In this document: piece by piece, positions 27,201 through 35,348 of the stretch
Layout of the letters: every line of letters starts with the position of its first letter
How positions within the stretch are numbered: position 1 is the stretch's first letter
Source: Ophiura sarsii
Taxonomy: Eukaryota > Echinodermata > Ophiuroidea > Amphilepidida > Ophiuridae
Assembly (NCBI GenBank): GCA_035610835.1
Contig: CM069442.1
Span: 61,109,431 to 61,173,430, forward strand
DNA length: 64,000 nucleotides
Direction of reading: 5' to 3'
Translations under genes and position numbers: made by a program
Notes under the pieces: model-generated
Told to the model about the DNA's origin: nothing
Databases searched by the model: none
The model's input: the letters and a program-made list of their open reading frames with translations, nothing else

Positions 27201-30200
27201 TACCAGTATACCTTATATGTGACACGATCAAGAGGAACGAGTCGGATGTCTACCCTGGTCGAAAATGAGTTTTTTTATCCCGTCTTAAAAAGGACACTCA
27301 GAGCTTTCAGAAACTGAAAACCCCATGTCTATACGACTTTTTGTTATAAAGTCTTGATCGTGTCACATATGTGGGTACCTTATATATTTGGGTACCCCTG
27401 TACCCAATCAACCCTTGAGATTATGCAATGGTATAGCCAGGCATATAACTCAGGATGTGTAATTAATGAATGGTCAAGGTTTGTTAATAGCCTATTTGGC
27501 AGAAGCTATAGTTGCTGTCATAATCCAAGCTAAGTCATGTGCACGACAGTGGTTGGATGTGAGTTTGTACTTGGAATATGTCATGTAGATAATCCCCTTG
27601 GGATACATGCTATATGTGGCGACGTAATTAGAAATGTGGCCAAATTGGTGATGCCCACAACTATAGTCCTTTATACAATTTACAAAATCAGTCCCACTTG
27701 AAACAGTATAGAGAACCACAATCAGGATACCCAAAGGTATACAGAGGGACGAACACAAATGTAATACAGTATTAGAGAAGCTCATCCCGGCTTGTTATGT
27801 GTTAATGTTGCTCTTTCAGTTGGGATGAGCTTCTCTATCTTACTGTATCATCCTTTAGTCAAACTTTGAGAATGAAGCAATTGTACCAATGCCTACCAAC
27901 AATATTTTGAGTATGATGCAATTATCAACTTGCACCATGTGCATAAAACATATTCCATCGATGGATGGTCTCTTTCAAAGTTAGATAACTACTTAAATCA
28001 TCATGTCCAAAACAAGCAAATAGATAAGGGATGGGTCCATTGCTGTCTGTCAACCAAACTTTAGAACAATATTACCAGTGGGTTCAAATTTTTATTGTCT
28101 GTTCATTTGAAACTGCTCAAGGAATTTCATTTGATCTATATGTAATGCAGTAGCATTGGTTCTAAATCAGATAATAAACAAACAAAAAGGTGTGTAAATG
28201 TAAAGAATAGACTTTACATTAGCCCTCCTGCTAGGTATTACAATACAAAAAACCTCAGAGCTTCAGCGGATCTGTCCCTTGGACCCCCGCCCCCAACGGG
28301 TCTCGCCCCTGTACCTCTCCAGGGCCTAAGATAGGTCCCTGGACCCTACCCATTAGTCCCACTGCTTGCTATATCTTAAAGTCTTGTCGGTTCACTTTCA
28401 TTTCTTGCCCCCAATATGAAAAACCTAGCTACCGCACTGAATATTAAAATAGGGAATGTCACTGGTTGAATTGTATTCATAACCTCACAAATATATATGT
28501 CAGATATGGCCCAATCAAACGTCTCTGATTCATTAATGCAGTACATGGATGCCAGGTAATCAACACTATGACCGGCATGCTAACCTTATTTGGCATCTCT
28601 TCATGCAAGTTGTCAAAATTATGCGCATCATAGTGCATGTTGTGTCAGAATGGCTAAGCACACCAATCGCTTAGTTGCATATTTTCATTCGCGTTCAACC
28701 TCTGTTGATTCTTGTAAATACACAGCGGGCTGTTTGATTAATTCATAGGGAGGTGTATATATGATGAAAAAGACAATATTTGTTTGATTTTTTTAAAACA
28801 AATTGTGGGTTTTTTTTCCTAAAAATTGATTCATTATTCATAGCAAACATTGAACTGTAGACTTCAAAATTCCCCTCGTTGCTACATTCTCAGGATATTC
28901 CTTGGTGCTAAAGTGAAATGTTATGAATATCCACAGTACCCTCTAAATATAAACTGATGCGTAGTCATTAACCTCTAAGCGTCAAACTCACTTACTGAAG
29001 TTTTCTTAGTATGCTTTATGTTTTTCATATAGAGTATAACTCTCATTTCTACATGTTTTTAATAATAACTGAAGCTTAATTAGCATATTTAAAGTGGTAT
29101 GAGTTCATCTAAGTAGCATTTAACTCATTGCATCATGTTATGTCATAAAGTGTACTGTTGTCCAACGTATATATCAATTTATCAGGAGTGAGAGTTCCTC
29201 TTTTTAGCTGATTTCCTATTTTTAATTTTTTTTTCTTATGCCAACATTTCGGCCTCTTTTTTCTTTTCAGCCCATATTTAGCATTTTTACCCAATTTTAT
29301 GCTGTTTTTTCCTCCGTTTGGTCTGTTTTCCTCTCTTTTTTTATTTGTGGTCCCTCACACCCCTGATTTTATATGTAAGAATGAATGTCCTATAATTATC
29401 AAATGACCCAAAGACTTGATATGTGTTGGACATAAAGTACACCATTTCCATTAAACCATTATCACCACTAACAAAGATTCATGTTTCAATGTCACAAAGT
29501 ATCCAGCATGCCTTATGATTTGTACTGATGTGAGTGATGTAAGAAACAACCCTTTTTATTGGTAAAGATGAGTTCGAATAAAAAAATAGCGTAAACTGTT
29601 TCCCTGCTAATTATATTATGTTGTAGTAACTTTATGAAAACATTCATCACAATGTTGTAGTTAGTATAACATTCTTACAACATTGTTAACACGTTAGGCT
29701 ATATTAAAAAAATTGTTTGTCTCAAAGCTCTCGCGCGCGTTAGTTTATTGATGCGCGTTAGAAGAAGAAAAAATTATGAAAAAAAACAATATAATATAAT
29801 TTTTTTCTTTTTTTGTTGTTGAAAAATCCAAAAATGTCACCGATTTTTCAGATTTTCATTGATCACATCATATTAAATACAAAAGTTTACTTTTACAAGG
29901 ATTTCAATATTTTTTTTAAAAAATAGGGAAAAAAATAGAAAGAAAAAATCGTATTCAGCATTAGGTTTTGAAAAACTGAAGAGCTTTGAGACAAAAGATT
30001 TTTTTAATATAGCCTTAGAAGGTGCTGATAATGTTCATTAAATGTTCAAGTGCAAATGTCCCAATGTTGCATTTACGTTTGTTATGACCTACCCATACTA
30101 CAGCCTAACTTCGATGTTGTTAGGTTATATGTTTGCTGGGTTATTCGGTGCATGTTGCTAGTCTGATGATGCATTGAATTTGCTGCCTGTATGTAACCAT

Positions 30201-31226
30201 TTTGTTTGCAATGCATGCTGCAAGGACAGTGCTATATTTGTTTTTGGTTTGTCTGCGTTTATCGCTTGATGTCCTTGTAACAGTCTTTGTATATAGATGT
30301 ATATTTTATACATCCTTCAATGAGCCATTTCCAATGTTACCTTGAACGAGTCTCATTTAGTCTTCATGAGAGATGGTTCATCAAAGGTAACCCTGTATTG
30401 AAGCATTAGATTCTGAACATTAAATGTAATATAACCCTAACTCCGCAACAGAATCACGCAAAATCCTACTCTAATAGCGCAAGGTTCCCCAGTCTATCTC
30501 GTGCCGCATCAGAAATCAGAAGATTTTTGAAGCTGACTCCATGGTGCGCTTGAAGGTGATGGGAGGACTTTCACGCAGGCAACCTGGGTTTGATTCCCTG
30601 CACGAGCACAGCCGGTATTTCCCCCCTAATTTGACCCGTTTTTCTCCCCTTGTAGTTTTATTCCGAAAAACCAAACCTAGAGAGTCAGGCTATGTTTGAA
30701 CCTGTGTATCTGTACAACCAACTTTGGAGTAAAGCAAATGATTCCTAAACCCTAACACTTTTGGGATGGTAATGTTGAAAACACTATTCCGAGAGGTGGA
30801 AATGGGCGAAATTTAGCTGGAAAAACCGGACTTACCGAAGACAGGATTCGACCCAGGTCCTCCAGCATGGATCACAGTGTCTTGGTCCACTCGGCCAAGG
30901 GGTCATGCGCCCACAATTAACAATTCCGTGCGCATTTATCATTCACCATGAGTGCCCGGCGAGATAGACTGATGTGACACATGCTGCCAGCATATAGTTT
31001 TCAAGTGAAATTTCATAGGGTTCGGGGCTGTAAGGGTTAAAACATGCACTATGCAGTTAATGCACACTTCCACCCCTGCTTTGCTTAGCAGTATTTTTGT
31101 GGTACATTAGTAGACATGAACTAAACAGTACTTTCTTTTTCGCCTTCATTTCTAGGCAATAAGATAGCGGATACTGCAAAAGATGTCAAGGCCAAAGTGC
31201 GGCTCAGCATGATATCCCAGATCTGA
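169..31226 (+). CDS. DENND2: DENND2-like Rab GEF, 3' ten exons (5' partial)
   Basis: Joining ten exons gives an uninterrupted 431-codon reading frame ending in TGA at 31224-31226. All nine internal junctions have GT donors and AG acceptors with matching phases. The product resembles the C-terminal part of DENND2A-D. It runs from the end of uDENN (residues about 1-30, motif IPLFCFPDAFKW) through cDENN (about 31-241, motifs DGSRTYGYNRRLLPP, GPRLPEVYCV, FASLLLERRVV, LLYPFAWQHVYVPVLP, CSPTPYIMGMLS) to dDENN (about 242-400, motifs SEAFIHFFVESCGHYS, RRFLEVFTETQMFSLFIQ). Known DENN proteins are guanine nucleotide exchange factors, and the DENND2 group acts on Rab9-type GTPases in endosome-to-Golgi traffic; that role is inferred here from family. 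The N-terminal half lies outside the window. The paralogue (A-D) cannot be assigned, and an invertebrate probably has a single DENND2. Confidence 0.93.
488..1215. mobile_element. piggyBac-like non-autonomous element
   Basis: Inverted ends CCCTTTGAACCC and GGGTTCAAAGGG are each flanked by TTAA (484-487 and 1216-1219), the target site of piggyBac transposases. The CCC start also fits that superfamily. No transposase is encoded. The interior has a short hairpin at about 803-842 around a repeated ATCATCGGTAATATA-like core, and several ATAGGTCGAT(T/A) words near the right end. Confidence 0.7.
1224..1517. repeat. Two-copy tandem duplication, about 147 bp per unit
   Basis: Two imperfect copies begin with GGGACATTCATGACCCATAG (about 1236 and 1384) and end with GCAGTTGTCACAGAAAAAAG. 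They lie directly against the right end of the TTAA-flanked element. Differences are scattered substitutions, so the duplication is not recent. Confidence 0.8.
1788..2596 (+). pseudogene. 5'-truncated, frameshifted LINE reverse transcriptase
   Basis: The first part encodes the end of a reverse transcriptase domain with the catalytic motif FADDIALLA, then SVEAASNAVGLHLNEGKTKS. After a frameshift near 2140 it continues with SILLYGSETWTISRKIEDRI, LLRRIFDISWRDHIPN and RRLCFAGHCMRT, the C-terminal region typical of non-LTR retrotransposon polymerases. It ends in a short (GAT)n tail. A 10-bp target-site duplication AAAATGGCGT flanks it (1778-1787 and 2597-2606), so this is a complete 5'-truncated insertion by target-primed reverse transcription. 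The clade (RTE- or CR1-like) is not settled. Confidence 0.85.
2917..2986 (+). CDS. DENND2: DENND2-like exon (start of cDENN)
   Basis: This 70-bp exon follows the acceptor TTTCAG and ends at donor GTAAGA. Its first base completes the Ser codon opened at 260, and it then reads ESYSFVLTSVDGSRTYGYNR, the strongly conserved entry to cDENN. It ends in phase 0. The intron before it carries a LINE and a TTAA-flanked element. Confidence 0.9.
2987..4042. other. Intron without recognised features
   Basis: AT-rich intron of the DENND2-like gene. I see no repeat ends, coding similarity or RNA gene in it. Confidence 0.6.
4043..4213 (+). CDS. DENND2: DENND2-like exon (cDENN)
   Basis: 171 bp, phase 0 to 0, 57 codons, with acceptor TTACAG and donor GTAAGTG. 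The product contains PPGNGPRLPEVYCVMSP and a helical stretch ending in ARDHAFPKP, matching the DENND2 core pattern GPRLPEVYCVI...FPxPG. An open frame continues past the donor to 4291 but loses all similarity, so the donor at 4214 is the real end. Confidence 0.92.
4214..5176. other. Intron, mostly featureless
   Basis: AT-rich intron with short G runs (about 4268-4290 and 5030) and no recognisable element ends. Confidence 0.5.
5177..5495. mobile_element. Fold-back MITE, AGGCC(A)n ends
   Basis: Ends AGGCCAACAAAAAAAAG and TTTTTTTTGGCCT are inverted, and the next bases (GTTTGTCTCAGATGAC and its complement) extend the pairing to about 35 bp. The middle is A-rich with GAAAAAA(A/T)TTG repeats and a GCGGGCGG-like core. 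A second element with the same terminal design but a different sub-terminal sequence lies at 8949-9352. Confidence 0.7.
5790..5891 (+). CDS. DENND2: DENND2-like exon (cDENN)
   Basis: 102 bp, phase 0 to 0, after acceptor TTTCTTCAG and before donor GTAAAG. It encodes 34 residues from GERLRIKMPIGEK to IIHRPTDSRLEQ. The RPxDSRLE block is the conserved DENND2 segment immediately before the L(E)HVxFExLF region that the next exon supplies. A purine-rich fold-back element lies in the preceding intron at 5177-5495. Confidence 0.92.
6000..7930. repeat. Degenerate tandem repeat in a transposon-like unit, CGCGCTACGCGCGCA family
   Basis: The ends look like GGCGTAGCCAG (about 6246) and CTGGCTACGCC (about 7918). 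Between them, roughly 110-bp degenerate units recur, each holding a phrase like AAATGTATCTCGATCATG, then AATTTTGCGCGCTACGCGCG. Similar phrases recur at 49660-50090 and 61145-61430, so this is a dispersed family. At 7550-7770 a second short direct repeat around GGTCAAAAGTATACACCAGA occurs twice. No protein is encoded; the K/E-rich open frames at about 5985-6326 come from the purine tract. Confidence 0.6.
7931..8370. other. Intron without recognised features
   Basis: AT-rich intronic sequence between two repeat blocks. Nothing identifiable was seen. Confidence 0.5.
8371..9555. mobile_element. Element with about 115-bp inverted arms
   Basis: The left arm (about 8371-8486) and right arm (about 9438-9555) are inverted copies. 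Both contain the words CATATGGTGAGTGT, GATGATGGCGAGGGGGTAAA and GTCGACGTTTC on opposite strands. The interior carries the fold-back MITE at 8949-9352. No coding potential was seen. Class unassigned. Confidence 0.65.
8949..9352. mobile_element. Nested fold-back MITE, AGGCC ends
   Basis: The ends read AGGCCAACAATTTTTTTTG and its near-complement TTTTGTTTTGGCCT, followed by TTATGTTGTCCTC in both arms. Poly(A)/ATTT tracts fill the centre, with GCGGGCGG blocks near each arm. It is inserted between the two arms of the 8371-9555 repeat. Confidence 0.7.
9979..10085 (+). CDS. DENND2: DENND2-like exon 5 (cDENN), source of the tandem array
   Basis: 107 bp after acceptor TGTTTCAG. It encodes MNFECLFDSL followed by VFASLLLERRVVMCSSKL, very close to the family's FASLLLERRVIFxADKLS. 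It ends with two bases of a split codon before donor GTTAGT. The last 56 bp of this exon, the donor and about 49 bp of intron are then repeated in tandem downstream. Only this copy has an acceptor and the first half of the exon. Confidence 0.92.
10263..10633. mobile_element. 371-bp insertion with 13-bp target-site duplication
   Basis: Sequence unrelated to the array interrupts a unit. The array word CATTATTGCTAGA is repeated on both sides (10250-10262 and 10634-10646), which defines the insertion exactly. A duplication of this length is typical of LINE-mediated retroposition. The insert is GC-richer than its surroundings, contains GCCATTTTTAAAGATGGCGG and ends in GGACCCATGCTA. It has no poly(A) tail that I can see, so its class stays open. 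Confidence 0.7.
10767..11614. mobile_element. hAT-like non-autonomous fold-back element
   Basis: 848 bp with perfect terminal inverted repeats starting TAGGGCGGGGCGTAAATAGG. It is flanked by the 8-bp duplication GTGGTTAT (10759-10766 and 11615-11622). The 8-bp duplication and the (C/T)AGGG terminus are hAT hallmarks. Most of its length folds back on itself: arms carry GGCCATGGTCAAAATGTATT and TATAGGGG(A/G)AT blocks, meeting near 11100. It has no open reading frame. Confidence 0.8.
12734..12914 (+). CDS. DENND2: DENND2-like exon (end of cDENN)
   Basis: 181 bp after acceptor CTATCACAG and before donor GTAGGT. Its first base completes an AGT Ser codon, so the join reads KLSKLSSCSQAIASLLYPF, matching the family pattern KLSxLSxCxHAVVALLYPF. 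It then carries WQHVYVPVLPEKLIDMCCSP. It ends in phase 0 at PGLDE. Confidence 0.93.
13414..13612. repeat. Short fold-back repeat, about 200 bp
   Basis: The phrases CTATTTGGC...GACAGTGACGTAACT and, inverted, AGTTACGTCACTGTC...GCCAAATAAA flank a GC-richer centre. The arms are imperfect. It looks like an old MITE in the intron between the 12734 and 18335 exons. Confidence 0.5.
13613..14997. other. Intron without recognised features
   Basis: AT-rich intron sequence. A short direct repeat around CATTTTACGAGTC occurs near 14870 and 14952, but nothing else was identified. Confidence 0.5.
15000..16042. mobile_element. Mariner-superfamily element remnant with long inverted ends
   Basis: Ends CAGGGTGTCCCTAAAAAAAT and the inverse are flanked by TA (14998-14999, 16043-16044). 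The inverted repeats are about 210 bp long. Between them lies a broken fragment (about 15416-15650) whose pieces (RVFIV, TREFAIHFSNTHVPS and, in another frame, HSGRLRYEKKWQDT) look like the N-terminal helix-turn-helix (DUF4817-type) of transposases with these termini. Frameshifts and stops make it non-coding. Confidence 0.7.
16150..17345 (+). pseudogene. 5'-truncated L2/CR1-type LINE
   Basis: The open frame from about 16205 encodes reverse transcriptase motifs YGVPQGSVIGPQAF and YHKYADDVQIY (catalytic YADD), then HNRLKFNQDKTEF, KNLGVIFD, LILSRLDYCNSLMNG and LQNKCARLIL, the standard order for L2/CR1 elements. Near 16990 the frame shifts. The tail continues in another frame with GDRAFSIAAPRLWDALPANI and FKRLLKSHLF up to 17205. 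The 3' end has GCGCTTTATAAATCC and a (TTA)n tail, typical of L2. The 5' half is missing. Confidence 0.88.
17346..18334. other. Intron without recognised features
   Basis: AT-rich intron. A weak inverted phrase (GTTCATACTCCTGTCG near 17880 and TTATGAACGGACC near 17990) may be an old short MITE. Confidence 0.4.
18335..18500 (+). CDS. DENND2: DENND2-like exon (start of dDENN)
   Basis: 166 bp, phase 0 to 1, acceptor TTCTTCTTAG, donor GTACTG. It encodes VIVVDLDSRDFYFVVGDEET followed by ILPKKLYLGLQRAL, the family's VNLxSDxF...DEDxLLPxKLQAAL block. The tail is acidic (SSDNVNDIDRELAK), as at this position in vertebrate relatives. Confidence 0.9.
19247..19814. mobile_element. TA-flanked fold-back MITE, CAGTCATCAAAAAAAGTAAC ends
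   Basis: Inverted arms about 140 bp long start CAGTCATCAAAAAAAGTAAC and are flanked by TA on both sides. The inner part of the arms carries TATGAGATATTGCACG and its inverse GTGCAATATCTCATA. Non-coding. TA flanks suggest a Tc1/mariner relative. Confidence 0.75.
20251..20493 (+). CDS. DENND2: DENND2-like exon (dDENN)
   Basis: 243 bp, phase 1 to 1. It carries SEAFIHFFVESCGHYSNHF and then RRFLEVFTETQMFSLFIQEK, among the most conserved parts of dDENN. The acceptor is the non-ideal ATGTCAACAG. The neighbouring introns hold a TA-flanked palindromic element (19247-19814) and a short degenerate one (20540-20712). Confidence 0.93.
20540..20712. mobile_element. Short degenerate CAGGGTGTCCC element
   Basis: The left end CAGGGTGTCCCAAAAGAGTT begins immediately after the TA at 20538-20539. 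The right end (ACCTTCGGGACGCTCTGTG) is a decayed inverse. AGCTTTATATCTCTG and its complement pair in the arms. It lies 46 bp after the 20251-20493 exon. Confidence 0.6.
20713..22339. other. Intron without firm features
   Basis: AT-rich. An isolated terminus-like phrase ATACAGGGCGAGTTTTTTT occurs at about 21435 without a partner. Confidence 0.4.
22340..22432 (+). CDS. DENND2: DENND2-like exon (end of dDENN)
   Basis: 93 bp, phase 1 to 1, acceptor TCTTTCCAG, donor GTAGGT. The join gives GMFERRVKVHEREK, matching the GLFEQRV motif at the end of DENND2 dDENN, followed by a basic stretch (TKMKKIVKDSG). Confidence 0.88.
22433..23720. other. Intron (5' part of 8.7-kb intron) without recognised features
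   Basis: AT-rich sequence with no element ends or coding similarity that I can support. Confidence 0.4.
23727..24545. mobile_element. Nested inverted repeats with inner TA-flanked MITE
   Basis: The outer arms (about 23727-23960 and 24440-24545) share CCGGCCCTTCAGCAT and its inverse ATGCTGAAGGGCCGG. The inner element (24003-24438) has ends TACACTCGTC(C/A)AAAGAAG and CTTCTTTTGACGAGTGTA, about 25 bp of pairing, with TA at its margins. Non-coding. Confidence 0.65.
24546..26620. other. Intron with two minor repeats
   Basis: Mostly plain AT-rich sequence. It holds a short interstitial telomere-like run CCCTAACCCTAACC (about 25929-25942), a 35-bp direct duplication starting GTTTGTAAATAATGTTGTTT at about 26010 and 26045, and a C run at 25440-25446. 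Confidence 0.6.
26621..26951. mobile_element. Fold-back MITE with AGCG-rich core
   Basis: Inverted ends GAACATACTCCACCTACGCT and AGCGTAGGTGGAGTATGTTC match perfectly and pair for 24 bp or more. The interior is dense in AGCGCT/GCGTTG words in both orientations, so secondary palindromes are numerous. The target-site duplication could not be fixed. Confidence 0.75.
27215..27370. mobile_element. Small MITE, ATATGTGACACGATCAAG ends
   Basis: 156 bp bounded by ATATGTGACACGATCAAG and its exact inverse. A relative with ends ATATGTGACAGGATCAAGCG lies at 38837-39089, so this is a family. Just upstream (about 27060-27165) the phrase CATGTTTAGGGTTT recurs three times. Confidence 0.7.
27371..29690. other. 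Intron without firm features
   Basis: A small hairpin around GAGAAGCTCATCCC (27774 and inverted 27823) is the only structure noted, plus a GC-rich patch at 28250-28360. No coding similarity was found. Confidence 0.4.
29695..30017. mobile_element. Fold-back MITE, TAGGCTATATTAAAAAAAT ends
   Basis: Inverted arms share GGCTATATTAAAAAAAT and TTTGTCTCAAAGCTC with their complements, about 38 bp. The interior is A-rich with GAAAAAA tracts and one CGCGCG block. The GTCTCA phrase plus A-tract design resembles the element at 5177-5495. Confidence 0.7.
30540..30910. repeat. tRNA-like SINE fragments in opposite orientation
   Basis: On the + strand, CTGGGTTTGATTCCC (30579-30595) resembles a polymerase III B box. 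On the minus strand at about 30845-30905, GGCCGAGTGGACCAAG (A-box-like, Leu/Ser type) is followed by GGGTCGAATCC (B-box-like). Spacing and stem pairing do not fit a working tRNA, so tRNA-derived SINE remnants are more likely. Confidence 0.5.
31156..31226 (+). CDS. DENND2: DENND2-like terminal coding exon
   Basis: 71 coding bases after acceptor TTTCTAG, completing a Gly codon and reading NKIADTAKDVKAKVRLSMIS plus QI, then TGA. The GNK start aligns with the LGNKMK tail of vertebrate DENND2 proteins. It is separated from the previous exon by 8.7 kb. The exon continues into a 3' UTR of unknown length. Confidence 0.8.
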
Positions 31227-32328
31227 TGGAGGATGCATTGAAGCCATGCTGCACCCCACCTGACCATAGAGATGGAACAATATAAGTCCAATGGTGTTTA
31301 TATCCAATATGCAGTCACAAATCTGAGGAGCTATCTCTAGTTGGAGTTATAACCACATTCTCTCCAAAAAAACGTAACACACCTTAAATGGATTTCAGAG
31401 AATCGCATCTGAGTATGTACAAGAGCCACCGCATCGTTATTGTCACACCACGCGTCATGCAATTGCATTGGAGTATACTAACCAGGTGCCTACACACATA
31501 CGACATACAGTGTCAGAACAGAACCAAAATTGTAACAAGTTGGTTCAACTTTTAAGAGCTATCGGTGGCTTGTGTATTCAGACTTTGGTTTTAAGGATAT
31601 GTTAGCTAATTGTTGTCCAATATGGAGACCCTATGCCTGCATGCCATAACTTTGAAAATCTGCAGTGGGCTGTTGTGAACGGAGCATGGGCATTAATAGA
31701 GTGCTCGTACAAGGGCATAGTCTACTACAGGACAAATTTAGGAAATGCTTTTCCAATACAACATAAGACCATCTAAGGGCTAAAGAATGGATTGGCTATA
31801 CAACAAAGTGTATATTTGTTATCACAGCACTGAGATTTGACAGTATTTTTATTTATGTTTGCCCTAAAATCATACAGTCATAAGATATCCTTGTATCATG
31901 TTTGTATAGAATTATAAGAATCACGACCAACTGTGGTAGCTAAGGTGGCATTGATTGTCAAAAATATGAACGCAATTAATGATTCATTGTGATACACTGT
32001 CGTATGCCATCTATCTGCTTGGTCAGCATGGTTTTCAGTCAACTCCAGAGGGGGCTAGGCAATAACAACCAGGCAGTGTCTGGCATCATATTGCCATCAG
32101 CTACTTGCATCAAATCTAGTGTGTACTTTCTCCTCTGATATCATGCTTTGTGTATGCATAATGGTTTCCTGTTATGATTGAAGCTTTCATCTGACCCAAT
32201 ACAGTTTAATTTAAAAGGAAACAAATATTTATATTATATTTTTGTTATATTGCAAATAATTAGTGAATAATATTATATTTTCAATGCAATATTAACCTAT
32301 AGTTTGGACAGCCAAATGGCAAGTTTCA
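31227..32328 (+). other. Probable 3' UTR and downstream DNA of the DENND2-like gene
   Basis: Sequence after the TGA has no further coding similarity. Where the transcript ends cannot be told from sequence alone. Confidence 0.4.
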
Positions 32329-32966
32329 CAATTGAAGAGGTATTTTGCAAAAGGGCTATGGTGCATTTTTTCAAAAAATGAGTTTGATATAGAAATGTAT
32401 AGGGAAAAATCATATGTTTCAAGGAAACAAAGTCATTTTTTTCAAAAAGACCTACATCTCATTGTAAACAGCCATTGAAATTGTTGTTTTGTTGCAAAAG
32501 GGCCTGTATCCAGAATTAAATCGGGATACAGGCCCTTTTGCAACAAAACAACAACTTCAATGGCTGTTTACAATGAGATGTAGGTATTTTTGAAAAAAAT
32601 GACTTTATTTCCTTGAAACATATGATTGTGACCTATACATTTCAATATCAAACTTATTTATTTGAAATGATTAAAATAAATGATTTTTTTGTGTGTGGTA
32701 TTTTTTCTTTATGTACAAACAGATGGAGTTTTGTTGCAAAAGGGCCTACATCCAAATTTTCAAAAAATGTAAACATGATTTAAAAAAAAAATAAAACTAG
32801 CACATTTAAAATTTATTTCAATTTCAATTAGTATGTAGTGTACCTCTTTCATAATCCATTCAGTTTTTCAATTGCTCAACTTGAATATATAGAAACAGTT
32901 TTTTGACTTTTTCTCAATAAGAGCCAAAGTGGATGTAGGCCCTTTTGCAAAATACCTCTTCAATTG
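32329..32966. mobile_element. Palindromic element with repeated GCAAAAGGGCC blocks
   Basis: The outer ends CAATTGAAGAGGTATTTTGC are perfectly inverted. Inside, an almost perfect hairpin pairs TTGTTGCAAAAGGGCCTGTA (about 32490) with its complement at about 32530, and a further copy of TTGTTGCAAAAGGGCC occurs near 32735. The same GCAAAAGGGC word is therefore used at ends, centre and flank. Non-coding. Confidence 0.7.
32675..32680 (+). terminator. Candidate poly(A) signal for the DENND2-like gene
   Basis: An AATAAA hexamer is followed within 10-30 bases by a T/GT-rich stretch, the usual layout of a cleavage and polyadenylation site. It lies about 1.45 kb after the stop codon but inside a palindromic element (32329-32966). 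Another AATAAA at 33450-33455 is an alternative. No transcript evidence is available. Confidence 0.25.
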
Positions 32967-33139
32967 TTGAAATGATTGATTGGATCATTTGGAAGATGTG
33001 ATATAATCAAGTAAAATCAAATCTGAGTTTTAGTATAAACAAATTCAGAGTTTTTTTACTTGAATGGATTAAGCATCTATAATGCTGCATTTTAAGTAAA
33101 AAACCCATGATATTTGGAAAATTAGTTCATAGATATTAA

Positions 33140-33370
33140 CACTTTCCACGCGACAGGCAGCTGCAGACGACATTCCAAAATGTTTGAAAAATGTCAAAAT
33201 TGTTAAATTTCATAACCATATTGGGAATCACCATGTGAAATGCATTTGAAATAAGTAACAACATGCCTAGTATTGGTTCAGTAATCCTTGAGATAGACTT
33301 GAAAATTGGGAAGGGTTTCTGAAAAATCTGTTTTGTATATATGGTAAAACCAATAGCCGCGTGGAAAGTG
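33140..33370. mobile_element. piggyBac-like MITE, CACTTTCCACGCG ends
   Basis: 231 bp flanked by TTAA (33136-33139, 33371-33374), with inverted ends CACTTTCCACGCG and CGCGTGGAAAGTG. A second member starts at 40141, also after TTAA. Confidence 0.8.
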
Positions 33371-33374
33371 TTAA

Positions 33375-35344
33375 CATTTGAAGGATTCTTTAAAATAAGG
33401 GAGGGGAAAAGGATTTCTGGGATTCTTTTTTATCTAGCAAATATTACACAATAAATATTCATGACTTTTGAATAACTTTTGCATGATCACATCAAGTTGG
33501 TGTAACTTTGGAATAGTGTCATCAACCAAAGTTTGTTAAATTTAACATATTAGAAGTAAACATGACATAGTTATAGTGATTTAACTGAAATTTGAAAGTG
33601 AAAGGTGTGCGTAAATAGAAAGAATACATGTATCTTCAGCCTGCTTCAGAACATTATTGCCTACGTATGTCTTCATACCTTGCTCCCATGTTGTTTTGAC
33701 GAATCAAATCAACAATTCTGTTCAATGCAAAATCGCAGTTTAGGTCTTGTGAGTTGGGTAGGCTTATGACAGTCATATAAAAGGTTCAAAATGGGTCAAT
33801 TTAGCTGATTAGACAAGTTATTCCTATACTTAGTTCTGATTATATAACATAAATGCATATCTCTTATTTAATTCTGGGCAAGTCCTCCTGTTGTAATTCA
33901 CTAAGACTGTAATTGTATTGATCATAATCAAATTTCTCAAGTCGCATATTGTGTTATACATCATGTCTCGCTCTCCTAGACTTGAACACGTTGTTTTGCC
34001 AAATGTACTGAATGAAAATCCTCTGAAAATTGATCATGCCTAAGTCATGTGATCATCCTGATTTTGATTGTTTCATAACAATTCTTTATGTTAAAAATAT
34101 TGAATAATCATGTTCGCTCCCATTTTTTAATCATAATTTTGCTGTTTTCTAAAAACTAGAAAACAAATAGTTATTACTATCAAAGCAGACTGTTGATAAC
34201 CTTAATCCTTAGGGTATTGAATTTTGATTTACAACAACAACATTTTCTGCAATATTTCTCTTGTAAAATACCATTGATTCAGTACCATTGGAAAGAATGT
34301 ATTAATCTGCATAATGGGAAAATATTTTTGTCAAACCATCAAAACATAAGATTATTTTGACCCATTGCTTGTAAGCCATATGTGTTTTGTCATCCCTAAA
34401 GGGTATAATTATGTGTCACCTGCTGGCTTGAGGACATGTTATTTACATTAAATACTGAATCATACATCCCGATACAGGGATGCAATATTACTCACTGTAT
34501 TAATTTAATGCCTAAGCCAACATTATGTCAACAAAACCACACATGTGACCTATCACATCAAAACATACTACCTCTTGTCGGTTTGTCTAGTTCCTAGATA
34601 TGAAGTAAAATGTCTTGAAAATTATAAAGAAATTAAAAGGAAATGCTAAGCTTCTATTCATCATATTTCTTGTATTCTTAAAGCTAAATTTCAATTATTA
34701 GGTATACATTTAAAGCTTGATTTGTGTACTTTTTGATGATGATAAAATCAGGCATTGGATAAAAGACCCCAAGAGGTATGATGTTTTGATGTGACGGGTC
34801 ACATATGGTTAATATAATACCTTTACAGTACAGCAATTATAGTTATGTCCTTGAAATTATCTATCTGTTACTGTATTGTGTACATACAGACATGTGACCT
34901 TCATGTTTACAAGCATGTGATCTTGATCCTAATTCATAGAACTTTTAGATCTGCTTCAGTTGGATTTAAGTAGAATTAATGCTTCTTAAATTCAAGAAGA
35001 ATTAATTATTTTTAAATCCTGAACTCTTATTAAGTTAAAGAGGAGGATTCTTATCTTCTACATTTCATAAAACAAATTATAGTTTGATCAGTTCCAAATT
35101 GACGAAGCTTCCTTACAGCAGCGATTTAATATGAAGGACGTGAACGTGAATGAAGGCAACAATCGCACTTTGCATCATACGCGTGCATGCTACCTAAACC
35201 GTGTGCGTGTGGCCATTATCACGCGGTATGCTTGGATTATGTTTGGGCGCTACAAAAAGATAAAAGGAGATAAAAAGCTGAATATTTTTTAGCCAATTTG
35301 GAGCTATATTAGAAGATAAACCTTCTTTTAAGTTCCTCCTTAAC
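33375..35344. other. Intergenic AT-rich DNA
   Basis: Mostly featureless. From about 34960 on, phrases such as CTTAAATTCAAGAAGAATTAA and AAGTTAAAGAGGAGGATTCTT reappear inverted at about 35710-35850, suggesting an older outer inverted repeat interrupted by the element at 35349-35705. Confidence 0.45.
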
Positions 35345-35348
35345 TTAA

